A DNA stretch of 64,000 bases from CAWVSB01 sp046710535 (GCA_046710535.1 JBKEHH010000003.1:62001-126000), one strand, 5' to 3'. Counted from the first letter of the stretch, positions 26,490-35,739 are shown. Translations and numbers: made by a program. The notes: generated by a model from the sequence alone, not told the origin.

Positions 26490-27248
26490 TTAATCAAACT
26501 GTGAAAAGTTAACAGGACGTTTTTCGGCAAAAGCGGCCACAGCCTCGGAAAATTCTGGCGACTCTAAACCTTCGCCAAACAATATAACCTCTTGCTTCAT
26601 GGTCTCCGCTAAGGGTTCAGCATCGCGTCTCATTAAGCGCTTAGTGGCGCGCAACGCTTTCTTGGGTTTAGCCGCAAGCTTAGCCGCATAGACCATAGCC
26701 TGGGTTAATACATCGTCGCTGATGCTATTCACAATGCCATAATCTTTGGCCTCAGCAGCGCTAAACCTTTCACCCAGCATTAATAATTTAGCCGCATTTT
26801 GGTAGCCACATTGAGCCACTAGCAACTTGCTTGAACCCGCCTCGGGCACTAAACCTAAATTGATAAATGGCATTGCAAAGCTGGCATTAGGGCTAGCAAA
26901 ATTTTGATCAAAGTGCAGCAACATGGTTGTGCCAACACCGATAGCAGCGCCATTAACCGCAGCAATCAACGGCACATCGGTGCCTGCCATATTAGCAAGA
27001 AACCTAGCTACCGGCGTAAGCTCGCCATCGGAGCTTACCTCAAAATCATCTAAGTCATTGCCGGCAGTAAACATGTCGCCAACCCCGGTATACACCACTA
27101 CTTTCACTTCCGTGTCAGTTTGTGCGCGCTCGATAGCATTAGCCATAACGGCATACATCGGCTGTGTTAGCGCATTCTTTTTCTCTGGTCTATTAAGGGT
27201 TACTAGCAATATGCCGTTGGTTAATTCTGTTTTAACAAATTCGCTCAT
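26490..27248 (-). CDS. Enoyl-CoA hydratase/isomerase family protein
   Basis: A 252-residue crotonase-fold enzyme, cytoplasmic. TAGNDLDDF and AAVNGAAIGVGTTMLLHFD form the oxyanion hole and CoA-binding region, and LGLVPEAGSS contains the conserved catalytic Glu position. Isomerase and hydratase members cannot be told apart here. It is the last gene of a minus-strand group with a histidine phosphatase, a phosphotransferase and an SDR enzyme, a combination often seen around acyl-CoA dehydrogenase-type fatty-acid degradation. The family call is secure. Confidence 0.92.
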   Translation of the reverse strand: MSEFVKTELTNGILLVTLNRPEKKNALTQPMYAVMANAIERAQTDTEVKVVVYTGVGDMFTAGNDLDDFEVSSDGELTPVARFLANMAGTDVPLIAAVNGAAIGVGTTMLLHFDQNFASPNASFAMPFINLGLVPEAGSSKLLVAQCGYQNAAKLLMLGERFSAAEAKDYGIVNSISDDVLTQAMVYAAKLAAKPKKALRATKRLMRRDAEPLAETMKQEVILFGEGLESPEFSEAVAAFAEKRPVNFSQFD

Positions 27249-27260
27249 AACAACACCATA

Positions 27261-27974
27261 CTAACGATAGGTAACGGCTTTAGGATCATTGGACACTAAT
27301 GGTAGATGACAATGTTCATTATAAGAAGACAGGGAAATCTCTTTGCTGCTGTATAGAAAACGCGTGATTGATGCGTTGATCACAGGCTCAAACACACTAT
27401 AAACTTTGCTGTCGGGCAAACCCATAACATAGGCCACCAAAGTGGCAACAACGCCTCCTGAAGTAAACACTGCAGTCGTTTTACCTCTACCCTGCATTGT
27501 ACGTACGTCTTCTAAAGCGCTAGCTGTTCGCGCTTTAAATTCTAGCCAGCTCTGTAGACCATCAACCTGCGGGTTATCTAACACCCAATGGGCAAATACT
27601 TGTTTCAGCAGCTTTTGATATATTTTGCTATCGCTAGCAGCGCCTGCCATTAAGCTGCCAATCTCAGGGTTAGTTTTAGCTAGTACTGGCGACAACTTAT
27701 GTATTTGCCCGGCGGTATCCAGCTCGTTAAAGCGCGGGTCGATGATTAGTTCTGGTAACGCCACTCCCGCTTTGGAATAAATTTCTACCACGCCTTGTGC
27801 AGTTTGCCGCTGGCGCTGCAAAGATCCGCTGTAAATAGCATCGAGTTTAACGCCGCTGCGCTGTAAAAACTCACCGGCCCAGCGCGCTTGCTTTTCGCCT
27901 AGCTCCGACAAGCAATCATAGTTATCAGTACCAAATGATGCCTGCCCATGGCGGACTAATATTATTTCAGCCAT
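27261..27974 (-). CDS. Histidine phosphatase family protein
   Basis: A 237-residue branch-2-like phosphoglycerate-mutase-fold protein. The catalytic LVRHGQA (6-12, RHG core) at the N-terminus and YSGSLQRQRQTAQ give the phosphate pocket. FTSGGVVATLVA corresponds to the second active-site His region but shows Gly rather than His at the usual position, so the catalytic pair is worth checking. It overlaps the phosphotransferase gene stop by one base, indicating an operon. The substrate is unknown; most members are phosphatases of small metabolites. Confidence 0.83.
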   Translation of the reverse strand: MAEIILVRHGQASFGTDNYDCLSELGEKQARWAGEFLQRSGVKLDAIYSGSLQRQRQTAQGVVEIYSKAGVALPELIIDPRFNELDTAGQIHKLSPVLAKTNPEIGSLMAGAASDSKIYQKLLKQVFAHWVLDNPQVDGLQSWLEFKARTASALEDVRTMQGRGKTTAVFTSGGVVATLVAYVMGLPDSKVYSVFEPVINASITRFLYSSKEISLSSYNEHCHLPLVSNDPKAVTYR

Positions 27975-29038
27975 TACAAGCTAGACTTAGCAATTAGCTG
28001 ACGACAAACCTCACCCAACACTTGTACGGCTTGAGAGAATTTCCCAAAACGTTTGTCGGAAGTTTGGCCATTATAAAAACGGAAATAAATTTGCTGTAAA
28101 ATAGCCGCTTGACGGAAATAACCGTAAACCATATAGAAATCAAACTTATCAACATTGGCGCCAGTTTTATCGGCGTAGTGTTGCAACAACTCTTCTCTGG
28201 TTGCCATCCCTTCGACATTACTTGGCTGCATAACCATTGCCTGCAACCCAGGGTGGTCATCAGCCTGAATCCAATAACCCAACGTGTTGGCAACATCCAT
28301 CAATGGGTCACCCAAAGCGCTAATTTCCCAATCAAGTACCGTCACAACGTCAAACGGATCAGCCGGGTTTAACATCATATTGTCGATACGAAAATCACCG
28401 TGCAAGATGGCATGACCACTCTCAACTGCTGGCATTTTATCCGCCAACCATTCACGTACATCGAGCAAATCGGGTACATCGGGAGTATGGGCTTTTTCAA
28501 AGCGTCCATTCCAGCCACTTACTTGGCGCTCGATATAACCAACTGGGCGCCCAAAATCCTCAAGGCCAACTGCCTTGTAATCTATTTGGTGCAAGGCGAC
28601 TAACTGGTCAAAAAATGCATACGACCACTTTTTTCTATCGCTATTAGTGAAGTTCCATTCGATAGGAATGTCTTGTTTAACTAATACGCCTTCGACTTTA
28701 TCCATTACATAAAATTCAGCGCCAATCGGCGAGTCTTCATCGGACACATAATAGGGCGTTGATGGCACCGGATAATGACCAGCCAAGGCAGTCATGATGC
28801 GGTATTCACGATGCATAGAATGACCAGACTTAGGCTTAGTGCCCAATGGCGGGCGGCGTAATACTAACGGCCGATCTGGATAGTTAACTGCATAGGTTAA
28901 ATTAGAGTTACCACTAGGATACTGGCTAACTTCTGGTGCTCCCTCTAGGCCTTCAATATTTGCTTTTAGACATTTATCGATAACTGCAATATCTAACTCT
29001 TCACCATCGCGTACTTTTATAGTGGGATTGTTTTCCAT
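27974..29038 (-). CDS. Phosphotransferase-family protein (ACAD10-like APH)
   Basis: A 354-residue kinase-like phosphotransferase of the aminoglycoside phosphotransferase superfamily, closest in layout to the domain of ACAD10/11. VLRRPPLGTKPKSGHSM is a conserved early block; LHGDFRIDNMMLN carries the catalytic HGDxxxxN, and VVTVLDWE carries the metal-binding Asp. In vertebrates the domain phosphorylates hydroxy-acyl-CoA for beta-oxidation; bacterial roles are less clear. The genomic partners (enoyl-CoA hydratase, SDR, histidine phosphatase) fit acyl-CoA degradation, which is inference. Confidence 0.89.
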   Translation of the reverse strand: MENNPTIKVRDGEELDIAVIDKCLKANIEGLEGAPEVSQYPSGNSNLTYAVNYPDRPLVLRRPPLGTKPKSGHSMHREYRIMTALAGHYPVPSTPYYVSDEDSPIGAEFYVMDKVEGVLVKQDIPIEWNFTNSDRKKWSYAFFDQLVALHQIDYKAVGLEDFGRPVGYIERQVSGWNGRFEKAHTPDVPDLLDVREWLADKMPAVESGHAILHGDFRIDNMMLNPADPFDVVTVLDWEISALGDPLMDVANTLGYWIQADDHPGLQAMVMQPSNVEGMATREELLQHYADKTGANVDKFDFYMVYGYFRQAAILQQIYFRFYNGQTSDKRFGKFSQAVQVLGEVCRQLIAKSSL

Positions 29039-29157
29039 TATTATTCTCTAAGTTTAATTTTATTAACTACTAACAGCAGTTGAATTGCCGTCTAGCCTCA
29101 CGTCTTACTGCCGTAGTAACCGAGCACAGCTAGAACCTTATCCAAGCTTTTCCTAAA

Positions 29158-29988
29158 CTACTTTTTTTTACCGAAATTTAACAGATCATTAGCAATGATT
29201 TTCTGTCGCAATTTGCGCATACCGGTTAGCCAACGATCATAATCGGCAGCTTTACGCTGCCTAAAGGTTTCAACTTCATCATGGGTTAAAATCAAAAAGC
29301 GCTCTTCGCGCATACCTTGCAACACTTTTTCCGCCACTTCATCAGGGCCAATCACGCCGGCAACAGCGCTAAAGTCATCGCCCTCACTAAACCCAGTCAT
29401 ATTGGTTGCTACATACTGTGGACAAATCACTGAAACAACAATGCCATCGTCACCATGAGTAATCTGCAAAGATTCAGCAAAGCCAATAGCCGCATGCTTA
29501 GTTGTGGTGTACGCCGCATCACCAATTTGTGCGAGCAAGCCTGCTGCCGAGACAGTATTCACAAAATAGCCAGCGCCACGTTCAATCATCGACGGCAATA
29601 CTGCCCGTGCTGCATACACATGCGACATCAAATTAACCTGTAGATTAATGTCCCATAACTTATTACTAGCATCAGTGGCTTTTGAGGTCGCATTACCCAT
29701 ATCACCAGTACCGTTATCGCCAAATCCAACGCCAGCATTTGAACAAAACACGTCAATAGGGCCATAGTGCTCACTTGCCTTAGCCACCAAATCTATAACC
29801 TGGCTTTCATCACTAACATCGCAAGCAATAGCGAGACCATTGATCTCAGCGGCAACAGTTTGCGCGGCCTGCCCGTCTAAGTCAGACACAACCACTTTGG
29901 CACCTTCTTTGGCGAAACGGCGGCACAGCGCTTTACCAATACCATTGCCGCCACCAGTAACAACTACAACCTTGCCTGCAACTTCCAT
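29158..29988 (-). CDS. SDR-family oxidoreductase
   Basis: A classical short-chain dehydrogenase/reductase of about 276 residues. VVVTGGGNGIGKALCRRFA gives the TGxxxGIG cofactor loop, FCSNAGVG the NAG motif, and VSAAGLLAQ with YTTTKHAAIGF the catalytic Ser and YxxxK. ATG 29988, preceded by GGAGAT, is the start; the frame is open upstream to 30027 without a better signal. It lies 119 bases upstream of the phosphotransferase gene on the same strand, divergent from purC. The substrate is unknown, and short-chain alcohol or hydroxy-acyl compounds are plausible. Confidence 0.9.
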   Translation of the reverse strand: MEVAGKVVVVTGGGNGIGKALCRRFAKEGAKVVVSDLDGQAAQTVAAEINGLAIACDVSDESQVIDLVAKASEHYGPIDVFCSNAGVGFGDNGTGDMGNATSKATDASNKLWDINLQVNLMSHVYAARAVLPSMIERGAGYFVNTVSAAGLLAQIGDAAYTTTKHAAIGFAESLQITHGDDGIVVSVICPQYVATNMTGFSEGDDFSAVAGVIGPDEVAEKVLQGMREERFLILTHDEVETFRQRKAADYDRWLTGMRKLRQKIIANDLLNFGKKK

Positions 29989-30201
29989 TGAGATCTCCAA
30001 AATAGGTCTAAATAAGCAAAAGCACACTATAAACTAGCCCTCTGCTAGCGTCACACAAACCGCTATTACAATTTAGAATACCGCCATATAACACCCCCTT
30101 ATGTGAGCTATAGAAACTATGTTCGGCAAATAGTGCCCAGCCTGAGCGGCTTTGCTACAATTACCGATTTGAAGTAACTAACCGCCTCCAAGGACAACGC
30201 C

Positions 30202-31305
30202 ATGAGCCTTGCTAATAAAGTATTAGCCGTTAACAACGACCTGCCTATTCGCACCAGTAGCCCAGTGCACAGCGGCAAAGTTCGTAGCGTTTATTGGTTA
30301 ACACCCGAAGACAGCGTGCGCCTGATTGCAGAGAAAAACTATGATGTTGCCGCTGACGCGCCACTAGCTATTATGGTTATTAGTGACCGCATCTCTGCTT
30401 TCGAGTGCATTTGGCATGGCGAAGACGGCATCAATGGCGTTGTTGGCAAAGGCGCTGCACTGAATGCCATCTCTAATCATTGGTTTAAGCTATTCCGTGA
30501 GCAAGGCCTCGCTGACAGCCATATCTTAGATATTCCTCATCCGTTTGTGTGGATAGTACAAAAAGCTAAACCAGTAATGATCGAAGCCATTGCACGCCAA
30601 TATATTACTGGCTCTATGTGGCGCGCTTATGAGAAGGGCGAGCGAGAGTTCTGCGGCATTCAGATAGCCAATGGTCTAAGCAGGGATCAAAAATTGCCAG
30701 AACTGATAATCACTCCATCTACCAAAGGTATTTTAACCGGAATTCCTGGTGTACCAGAGGCTGACGATGTAAATGTGACACGGACAGATCTTAGCAACAA
30801 CTTTGAAGCATTTAAGTTTAACTCTGCTGCTGACGTGGCCAGTTACGAAATATTACTCAGCGAAGGCTTTAAAGTGATTAGCGACGAGCTCGCAAAAGTG
30901 GGTCAAATTTTTGTTGATACCAAATTTGAATTTGGCTATGTGAGTGCCCGCGATGGCCATGAAAAACTAATTTATATGGATGAAGTTGGTACGCCAGACT
31001 CTTCTCGTATTTGGGATGGCGCTGCTTATGCTGAGGGCAAAGTGGTAGAAAACTCTAAAGAAAAATTTCGTCAGCTATTATTAAATCACTTTCCTGAACC
31101 GGAGATTTTACTAGATAAAACTCGTATGAGCGAGCGCATCGCATTAGCAAAAGATAACGCACTGCCTGCTCAGGTACTAATGCAAATATCAAAGACATAT
31201 ATCGATATTGCTGAAAAAATTACTGATGGAAAACTAGTATTATCTGACAACCCTAAAGCGGAAATTATCGACATTCTTCGCAGTGACTATGGCTTAATCG
31301 ATTAA
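30202..31305 (+). CDS. purC: Phosphoribosylaminoimidazole-succinocarboxamide synthase (long form)
   Basis: PurC (SAICAR synthase), which joins aspartate to CAIR in purine synthesis with ATP. At 367 residues it is the long form found in Vibrio- and Shewanella-like bacteria, not the ~237-residue form of E. coli or Pseudomonas. SGKVRSVYWL, VVISDRISAFE (short landmarks near 24-78), the GSMWRAYEKGEREFCGI region and FEFGY...IYMDEVGTPDSSRIW are recognisable. ATG 30202 is preceded by AAGGA. It is monocistronic here. The form and family call are firm. Confidence 0.95.
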   Translation: MSLANKVLAVNNDLPIRTSSPVHSGKVRSVYWLTPEDSVRLIAEKNYDVAADAPLAIMVISDRISAFECIWHGEDGINGVVGKGAALNAISNHWFKLFREQGLADSHILDIPHPFVWIVQKAKPVMIEAIARQYITGSMWRAYEKGEREFCGIQIANGLSRDQKLPELIITPSTKGILTGIPGVPEADDVNVTRTDLSNNFEAFKFNSAADVASYEILLSEGFKVISDELAKVGQIFVDTKFEFGYVSARDGHEKLIYMDEVGTPDSSRIWDGAAYAEGKVVENSKEKFRQLLLNHFPEPEILLDKTRMSERIALAKDNALPAQVLMQISKTYIDIAEKITDGKLVLSDNPKAEIIDILRSDYGLID

Positions 31306-31364
31306 CCTAGTTAAAATTTACTACGGTCACAAAGTAATGGACGATAGTAGCACTTTAGCAAAAA

Positions 31365-32165
31365 TTACTCGCCAGACCAGATGCGCATGCTATTAGACAG
31401 CACCTTAGTCGAAGCATCACTAATCAAATTAGCGTCATCCAGCTCCACAAATATTTCACTCACTATAGCTCTGACTTTATCTTCTCTCATGCCTGGCTTT
31501 ATTTTGGGATGATATAACAGTTTTAACAGCACATAATCTAAGCCCGACAAATAACTGTCGGTACTTTGATCATTAAATATTGAAGGATACACATCGGCAG
31601 AGTCATTTAACAACCCCATCACTTGGGTTATTTCTTCCACCACGCAGTTTAAAAACACCCCACTAGAGCGAGTGGAATCCACCGGGATGTGAATAACTGC
31701 GCTAACAATTTCTCCCTTACCGTCAGCCTTTATATTAGCAATACAAGCTGAATTTTTCAAAACCTCATCGCTGCCACTGTCATATAAGCCCAGCGATTTA
31801 ATGCTATCTTTCATATCTTTTTTGAGCATAAAGATAACTATCAAATTCGCTTTTTTAACGCCTTTGACAAAACCCGCGCGGTGGCCAGTAATACTAGATA
31901 AATGGTTTAACTGCACTGCCACCATTTCTTTTTGCAGTTCACTATTGCCTATAACAGAATGCACATAAGCTCTTATCGGCTGGCGCCATTTACGAATCAT
32001 ATCTAGCTTAGCGTTGGTATTATATTCTTGGTGTAAGGCAATTTTTACAAAACTGTCAGCAATATACTGCTGATCATGCCAGGGCTGATCAACAGACGCA
32101 TTAGTATTAAACACCACTAGGCATAGGGTAAAAAATACTGCCGCTGAACTACTGATGACTGACAT
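31365..32165 (-). CDS. DUF2927-family secreted protein
   Basis: A 266-residue protein with a cleavable signal peptide (MSVISSSAAVFFTLCLVVFNTNA). The body matches DUF2927 from memory, including NCVVEEITQVMGLLNDS and SYLSGLDYVLLKLLYHP. ATG 32165 has a strong AGGAGA; an in-frame ATG at 32210 would put a charged tail before the signal peptide. It is 17 bases after the VF530-like gene. The family has a conserved Glu/His-poor E-x-x-Q segment, and no activity has been demonstrated. Periplasmic location is likely. Confidence 0.75.
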   Translation of the reverse strand: MSVISSSAAVFFTLCLVVFNTNASVDQPWHDQQYIADSFVKIALHQEYNTNAKLDMIRKWRQPIRAYVHSVIGNSELQKEMVAVQLNHLSSITGHRAGFVKGVKKANLIVIFMLKKDMKDSIKSLGLYDSGSDEVLKNSACIANIKADGKGEIVSAVIHIPVDSTRSSGVFLNCVVEEITQVMGLLNDSADVYPSIFNDQSTDSYLSGLDYVLLKLLYHPKIKPGMREDKVRAIVSEIFVELDDANLISDASTKVLSNSMRIWSGE

Positions 32166-32182
32166 AACGCAATCTCCTGTCC

Positions 32183-32428
32183 TTAGTCTCTGGCGTTCAC
32201 ACCAACCCAAGGGCTTTTATTCTCACTGACATAATATGCTTCGACTTTGTCCCTAGCCCACTGCGTACGACGTAAAAAATTTAAGCTAGATTTCACGGTA
32301 GGATCACTTTTAAAACAGTTGATATTTACCTCTCCTGCCATTGCCTCCCAACCACGATACTCAACTAGCCATTCCAAAATAGCCTCAAGCGTAATGCCAT
32401 GTAAAGGATCCTTATTGCCACCTGCCAT
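32183..32428 (-). CDS. VF530/DUF2132-family small DNA-binding-like protein
   Basis: An 81-residue protein of the VF530 (DUF2132) family, whose structure was solved as a DNA-binding-like fold. KDPLHGITLEAILEWLVEYRGW, INCFKSDPTVKSSL and FLRRTQWARDKVEAYY are the conserved blocks, in the expected order. ATG 32428 has GGAG nearby and gives the canonical N-terminus; the longer frame to 32482 is not needed. It is part of a minus-strand run with DUF2927 downstream. Function remains unknown. Confidence 0.85.
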   Translation of the reverse strand: MAGGNKDPLHGITLEAILEWLVEYRGWEAMAGEVNINCFKSDPTVKSSLNFLRRTQWARDKVEAYYVSENKSPWVGVNARD

Positions 32429-32542
32429 CAGCTCAGCTCCAAGTCGTCGCCATAGAAATAAGTATCGCCCTGCTGCTGGCATAAAGCCTGCTCGCTAGTG
32501 TTGGTGATCGCTGTCATCAAAGCTATGCCACCAGTATTGCTT

Positions 32543-32911
32543 TTAGCTTGTTGCTTCAAAAATGACATAAATCTTTCTAGTCTCCTCAACGACTTCCCAC
32601 TCTCCAGAAAAATCTGCGGGAATAATAAAGTTATCGCCGGCTACCAGTTTTTTGCTACTGCCATCGCTGCCGTGCAGTATGGAAACACCGGCTAGAATCT
32701 GGCAAAACTCATACTCAGTATAGTTCACTTTCCAGCGGCCGACGCCTGCCTGCCAAACGCCACTATGAAACTGATCACTTGGGTCCGAGTAATGGTTCCA
32801 TAGCGACTGCTCCGGGTTGCCCTCAACCCGCTTTTCTTCAGCGGCATAATATTTATCTACGAGCGTTGCGGCATCATTAAAAAATACTACATCGGATACT
32901 GTCTTACTCAT
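32543..32911 (-). CDS. Cupin-fold protein (Cupin_3/DUF861)
   Basis: A 122-residue single-domain cupin of the DUF861 type. SGVWQAGVGRWKVNYTEYEFCQILAG (landmark, residues about 50-75) is characteristic, followed by the GDNFIIPADFSGEWEV second motif. Members include (S)-ureidoglycine aminohydrolase-like enzymes and many uncharacterised proteins. It is the first gene of the minus-strand run leading to VF530 and DUF2927, but shares no clear function with them. Confidence 0.87.
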   Translation of the reverse strand: MSKTVSDVVFFNDAATLVDKYYAAEEKRVEGNPEQSLWNHYSDPSDQFHSGVWQAGVGRWKVNYTEYEFCQILAGVSILHGSDGSSKKLVAGDNFIIPADFSGEWEVVEETRKIYVIFEATS

Positions 32912-32974
32912 AACAAACCTTCTAATTATTTAAAATAATAGAGTGTAAACTAACTTTAGCTTGGTAACAGACAT

Positions 32975-33003
32975 AAAAAAGCCGCGCGCAATGTCGCGGC
33001 TCT
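32975..33003 (-). terminator. Intrinsic terminator of the acidic-repeat gene
   Basis: Stem AGCCGCG/CGCGGCT (arms at 32995-33001 and 32980-32986) with an eight-base loop, followed on the minus strand by T6 (plus strand A run 32975-32980). It lies 16 bases beyond the stop of the gene at 33018. Confidence 0.87.
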
Positions 33004-33017
33004 CAAGATAAACTAGC

Positions 33018-33266
33018 TTACTCAGCTGGCTTCTCTTCCTCGGCAGGCGCTTCTTCAGCAACAACCTCTTCAACAACCTCTTCAACAACCTCTTCTACTA
33101 CTTCCTCAATTGGCGCAGGAGCAGCTACTTTGATTAGGTCTTCAGCTACTAATATAGTGACTTTGTCATCACCATTAATTGCTTTGCCATTTGATCCTGC
33201 AACCGAATAACGGCCGTCGCGACGCTTAGAGATACTATATGTATCGGTTTTCTTTACGATAGTCAT
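33018..33266 (-). CDS. Small protein with an acidic EEVV repeat tail
   Basis: An 82-residue protein with a basic, well-folded-looking N-terminal part (VKKTDTYSISKRRDGRYSVAGSNGK) and an acidic C-terminal third made of EEVV repeats followed by AEEAPAEEEKPAE. The repeat is visible in DNA as four or more CAACCTCTT-type units, so it can expand or shrink. No signal peptide is visible. It has its own terminator and a clear ribosome-binding site, so it is a real gene. The family is not recognised with confidence. Confidence 0.8.
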   Translation of the reverse strand: MTIVKKTDTYSISKRRDGRYSVAGSNGKAINGDDKVTILVAEDLIKVAAPAPIEEVVEEVVEEVVEEVVAEEAPAEEEKPAE

Positions 33267-33324
33267 CGTTTACTCACCTATGTTAATTATTAACGTCAGC
33301 CAGAAATTGGCTGCCGGGCGCGCA

Positions 33325-33801
33325 CTATAATAGGAAAATAATAAAATGCAAACACAGCCAGGCAAATATTCCTGCCACTACATCATCAATCATAATGCCA
33401 AAACCACCTTGCATATGCTTATCTAGCCAGCTTATCGGCCACGGTTTCAAAATATCAAAAAAGCGAAATAACACAAAAGCCAAGGCCAGCCAATGCAAAC
33501 CCGTCGGCACGCATATCAAGGCTATCCACAAACCAGCAAACTCATCCCACACAATAGCAGGGGCATCGTGCACCCCCATTGCTTTAGCGGTATAACCGCA
33601 CAGATAAAAGCCAACTAATGTCGACAGCACTACAATCGCGGCATAGACCGGTAGGGATAAATCGGCCAACAAGAAATAGTAAATAATAAGCGCGGCAATA
33701 GTGCCGAAGGTACCGGGCGCTTTTGGCGCCAAGCCGCTACCCAAGCCAAGCGACAATGCATGCAATGGATTAGTCATTAACTGTTTAGGATGAACTGACA
33801 T
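33325..33801 (-). CDS. pgpA: Phosphatidylglycerophosphatase A
   Basis: PgpA, the membrane phosphatase that makes phosphatidylglycerol from its phosphate. About 158 residues, usual for the family. GLGSGLAPKAPGTFGT (near 17-32), AIVWDEFAGLWIAL and GIMIDDVVAGI are the conserved motifs. ATG 33801 follows the thiL stop (TGATATG); a longer frame to 33894 lies inside thiL and is not needed. It ends the nrdR-rib-nusB-thiL operon, as in other gammaproteobacteria. Confidence is high. Confidence 0.94.
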   Translation of the reverse strand: MSVHPKQLMTNPLHALSLGLGSGLAPKAPGTFGTIAALIIYYFLLADLSLPVYAAIVVLSTLVGFYLCGYTAKAMGVHDAPAIVWDEFAGLWIALICVPTGLHWLALAFVLFRFFDILKPWPISWLDKHMQGGFGIMIDDVVAGIFAWLCLHFIIFLL

Positions 33802-33802
33802 A

Positions 33803-34762
33803 TCAGAAGTGTTGGTATCCTGATTTGGGTAAGGTGTATAACGACCCATCGGGGGAGATGCAACGCAGCTCACTACCCTCTGTAATATGGCCAATATGAG
33901 TTAATCTTAAGTGTTGTTTAGCAAAGGCAGACTCCACCATATCAGCCTTATGCGGCGCGACCGTAAAGCACAATTCGTAATCATCGCCACCGGCCAACGC
34001 ATACTCTAAAGAGGGTTCACCAAACTGTTTAAACAAGGGGCCTGAAACTGGCACTTGGGTAATATCGACATCTGCACCGACATCAGATGCGGCCATAATA
34101 TGAGCAAGATCTGCCAACAAACCATCTGACACGTCGATACAGCTATTGGCCAAGCCAAGCAGTAAACTACTTTCAATCAAGCGCGGTTGCGGCCGAATAA
34201 AACGCGACTTCAAGTAGTCAGCGTGACCGCCAATGAGCTGCTGCTGCCAACACTGCAAACCGCCGCAGCTATCGCCCAAGGTGCCAGTACAATAAATTTT
34301 ATCACCCACCTGAGCGCCACTGCGCATTAAAGCTTTACCAGCAGGGACTATACCCGCCACTTGAATAGTAACTGCTAGTGGCCCTTGAGTGGTGTCACCA
34401 CCGATTAAATCAATCCGAGCATTAGCGGCTAGCTCAAACAAGCCTTCACTAAATGCATGCAACCAAGCTTCATCAGATTCAGGCAGCGTTAACGCTAAGG
34501 TAAACCACCACGGGGTCGCGCCACAGGCGGCTAGGTCAGACAGATTTACTGCCAAGGCACGATAGGCCAAGTCAGCCGGCGTAATATTTTCGGGGAAATG
34601 AACACCTTGCACCAAGGTGTCGATAGAAATTGCTATTTCGTGGCCGCTTGGCGCTGCCACTATCGCTGCGTCGTCACCAATACCTTTAACTATGCCACGC
34701 CTGCCAGCGACCTTGGCGCGGTCAAAATATTGTTTAATAAGCTCAAATTCAGAAATGGCCAA
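33803..34762 (-). CDS. thiL: Thiamine-monophosphate kinase
   Basis: ThiL, which phosphorylates thiamine monophosphate to the active diphosphate. At 319 residues the length is normal. SEFELIKQYF, GIGDDAAIV (near 27-35), IDTLVQGVHF and the VAGIVPAGKALMRSGAQVGD block are typical of this PurM-like fold. It lies 24 bases after nusB in the conserved nusB-thiL-pgpA order. Start ATG 34762. The family call is secure. Confidence 0.96.
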   Translation of the reverse strand: MAISEFELIKQYFDRAKVAGRRGIVKGIGDDAAIVAAPSGHEIAISIDTLVQGVHFPENITPADLAYRALAVNLSDLAACGATPWWFTLALTLPESDEAWLHAFSEGLFELAANARIDLIGGDTTQGPLAVTIQVAGIVPAGKALMRSGAQVGDKIYCTGTLGDSCGGLQCWQQQLIGGHADYLKSRFIRPQPRLIESSLLLGLANSCIDVSDGLLADLAHIMAASDVGADVDITQVPVSGPLFKQFGEPSLEYALAGGDDYELCFTVAPHKADMVESAFAKQHLRLTHIGHITEGSELRCISPDGSLYTLPKSGYQHF

Positions 34763-34786
34763 AATAATTCAAGCGGCAACCAGCGG

Positions 34787-35239
34787 TTAGCTGTTTGTCT
34801 CTGCCTCGCGTAGTTTTTTAGCCGCCGCATCCAGCACGCCGTTTAAATATTTATAACTGTCAGTAGCACCAAACTTTTTAGCTAAAGCCACCGCCTCGTT
34901 AATCACAACTTTATAAGGAATATCTATCCGCTCTGACAACTCAAAGCTTGCCATCCGCAATAGTGCACGCTCCACATGATCTAAGTCTTTAAGACTTCTA
35001 TCTAGATAATCTACATACAAGGCATCTAGCTCGTCACCGTTGCCTACCACACCTTGTAATAATTGGTGGTAATACAGCACATCGACATTCGACATATCGT
35101 TGTCCGCACGAAACTTGGTCTCTACTTCAGCCGCACTGCCACCGGCAATTTGCCAACCGTAGATTGTTTGCATAGCGTAGTGACGCGCTTTACGACGCCC
35201 CGCTGACGATGGTTTTTTAGCTGCTTCTTGCTCAGACAT
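34787..35239 (-). CDS. nusB: Transcription antitermination factor NusB
   Basis: NusB, 150 residues, an all-helical RNA-binding factor that works with NusE (S10) in rRNA antitermination. ARHYAMQTIYGWQIAGG, LDYLDRSLKDLDHVERALLRMASFEL, and PYKVVINEAVALAKKFG with the final GVLDAAAKK are the usual blocks. It is 21 bases downstream of ribH and 24 upstream of thiL, in the standard operon order. High confidence. Confidence 0.96.
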   Translation of the reverse strand: MSEQEAAKKPSSAGRRKARHYAMQTIYGWQIAGGSAAEVETKFRADNDMSNVDVLYYHQLLQGVVGNGDELDALYVDYLDRSLKDLDHVERALLRMASFELSERIDIPYKVVINEAVALAKKFGATDSYKYLNGVLDAAAKKLREAETNS

Positions 35240-35260
35240 ACCACTTGCTCTTTATTCAGC

Positions 35261-35731
35261 TTAAAGCTGCTTGTATAGACTCACGAGTTCTAAAACGGTT
35301 AACGCCGCTTCTTCGCCTTTATTCTCTTCGTTGTCGCCGCTGCGATCTTGCGCTTGTTTTAAGTCATCGGTAGTTAGCAAACCAAACGCGACTGGCAAGT
35401 TTTCGTTTAAAGCTACTGCACCAACACCGCGGGTAGTCTCACTACACACATATTCAAAATGTGGCGTGCCACCGCGAATAACACAGCCTAAAGTCACAAT
35501 AGCATCAAACTTATTAAGTCTGGCTAATTTTTGTGCGGCTAATGGTAGTTCAAAAGCACCGGGAACTCGCACTACAGTCAGTTGTTCTTCGTTCACGCCA
35601 TGGCGTTTAAACGCGCGCAGCGTTCCTTCTAACAAGCCTTCGGTTATATCACCATTCCAACGCGCTACTACTATGCCAAACCTAGCATCGCCCGCGTCAA
35701 AGCTACCTTCTACCGGTCTAAATTCACTCAT
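35261..35731 (-). CDS. ribH: 6,7-dimethyl-8-ribityllumazine synthase
   Basis: RibH, which condenses an aminouracil with dihydroxybutanone phosphate, the penultimate step in riboflavin synthesis. The 156-residue length is typical. RFGIVVARWNGDIT, RVPGAFELPLAAQKLA, GCVIRGGTPHFEYVC and PVAFGLLTTDDLKQAQDRSG are the conserved motifs, with the active-site His in TPHFEYV. It lies 8 bases after ribBA. Confidence is high. Confidence 0.97.
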   Translation of the reverse strand: MSEFRPVEGSFDAGDARFGIVVARWNGDITEGLLEGTLRAFKRHGVNEEQLTVVRVPGAFELPLAAQKLARLNKFDAIVTLGCVIRGGTPHFEYVCSETTRGVGAVALNENLPVAFGLLTTDDLKQAQDRSGDNEENKGEEAALTVLELVSLYKQL

Positions 35732-35739
35732 TACTGTTC

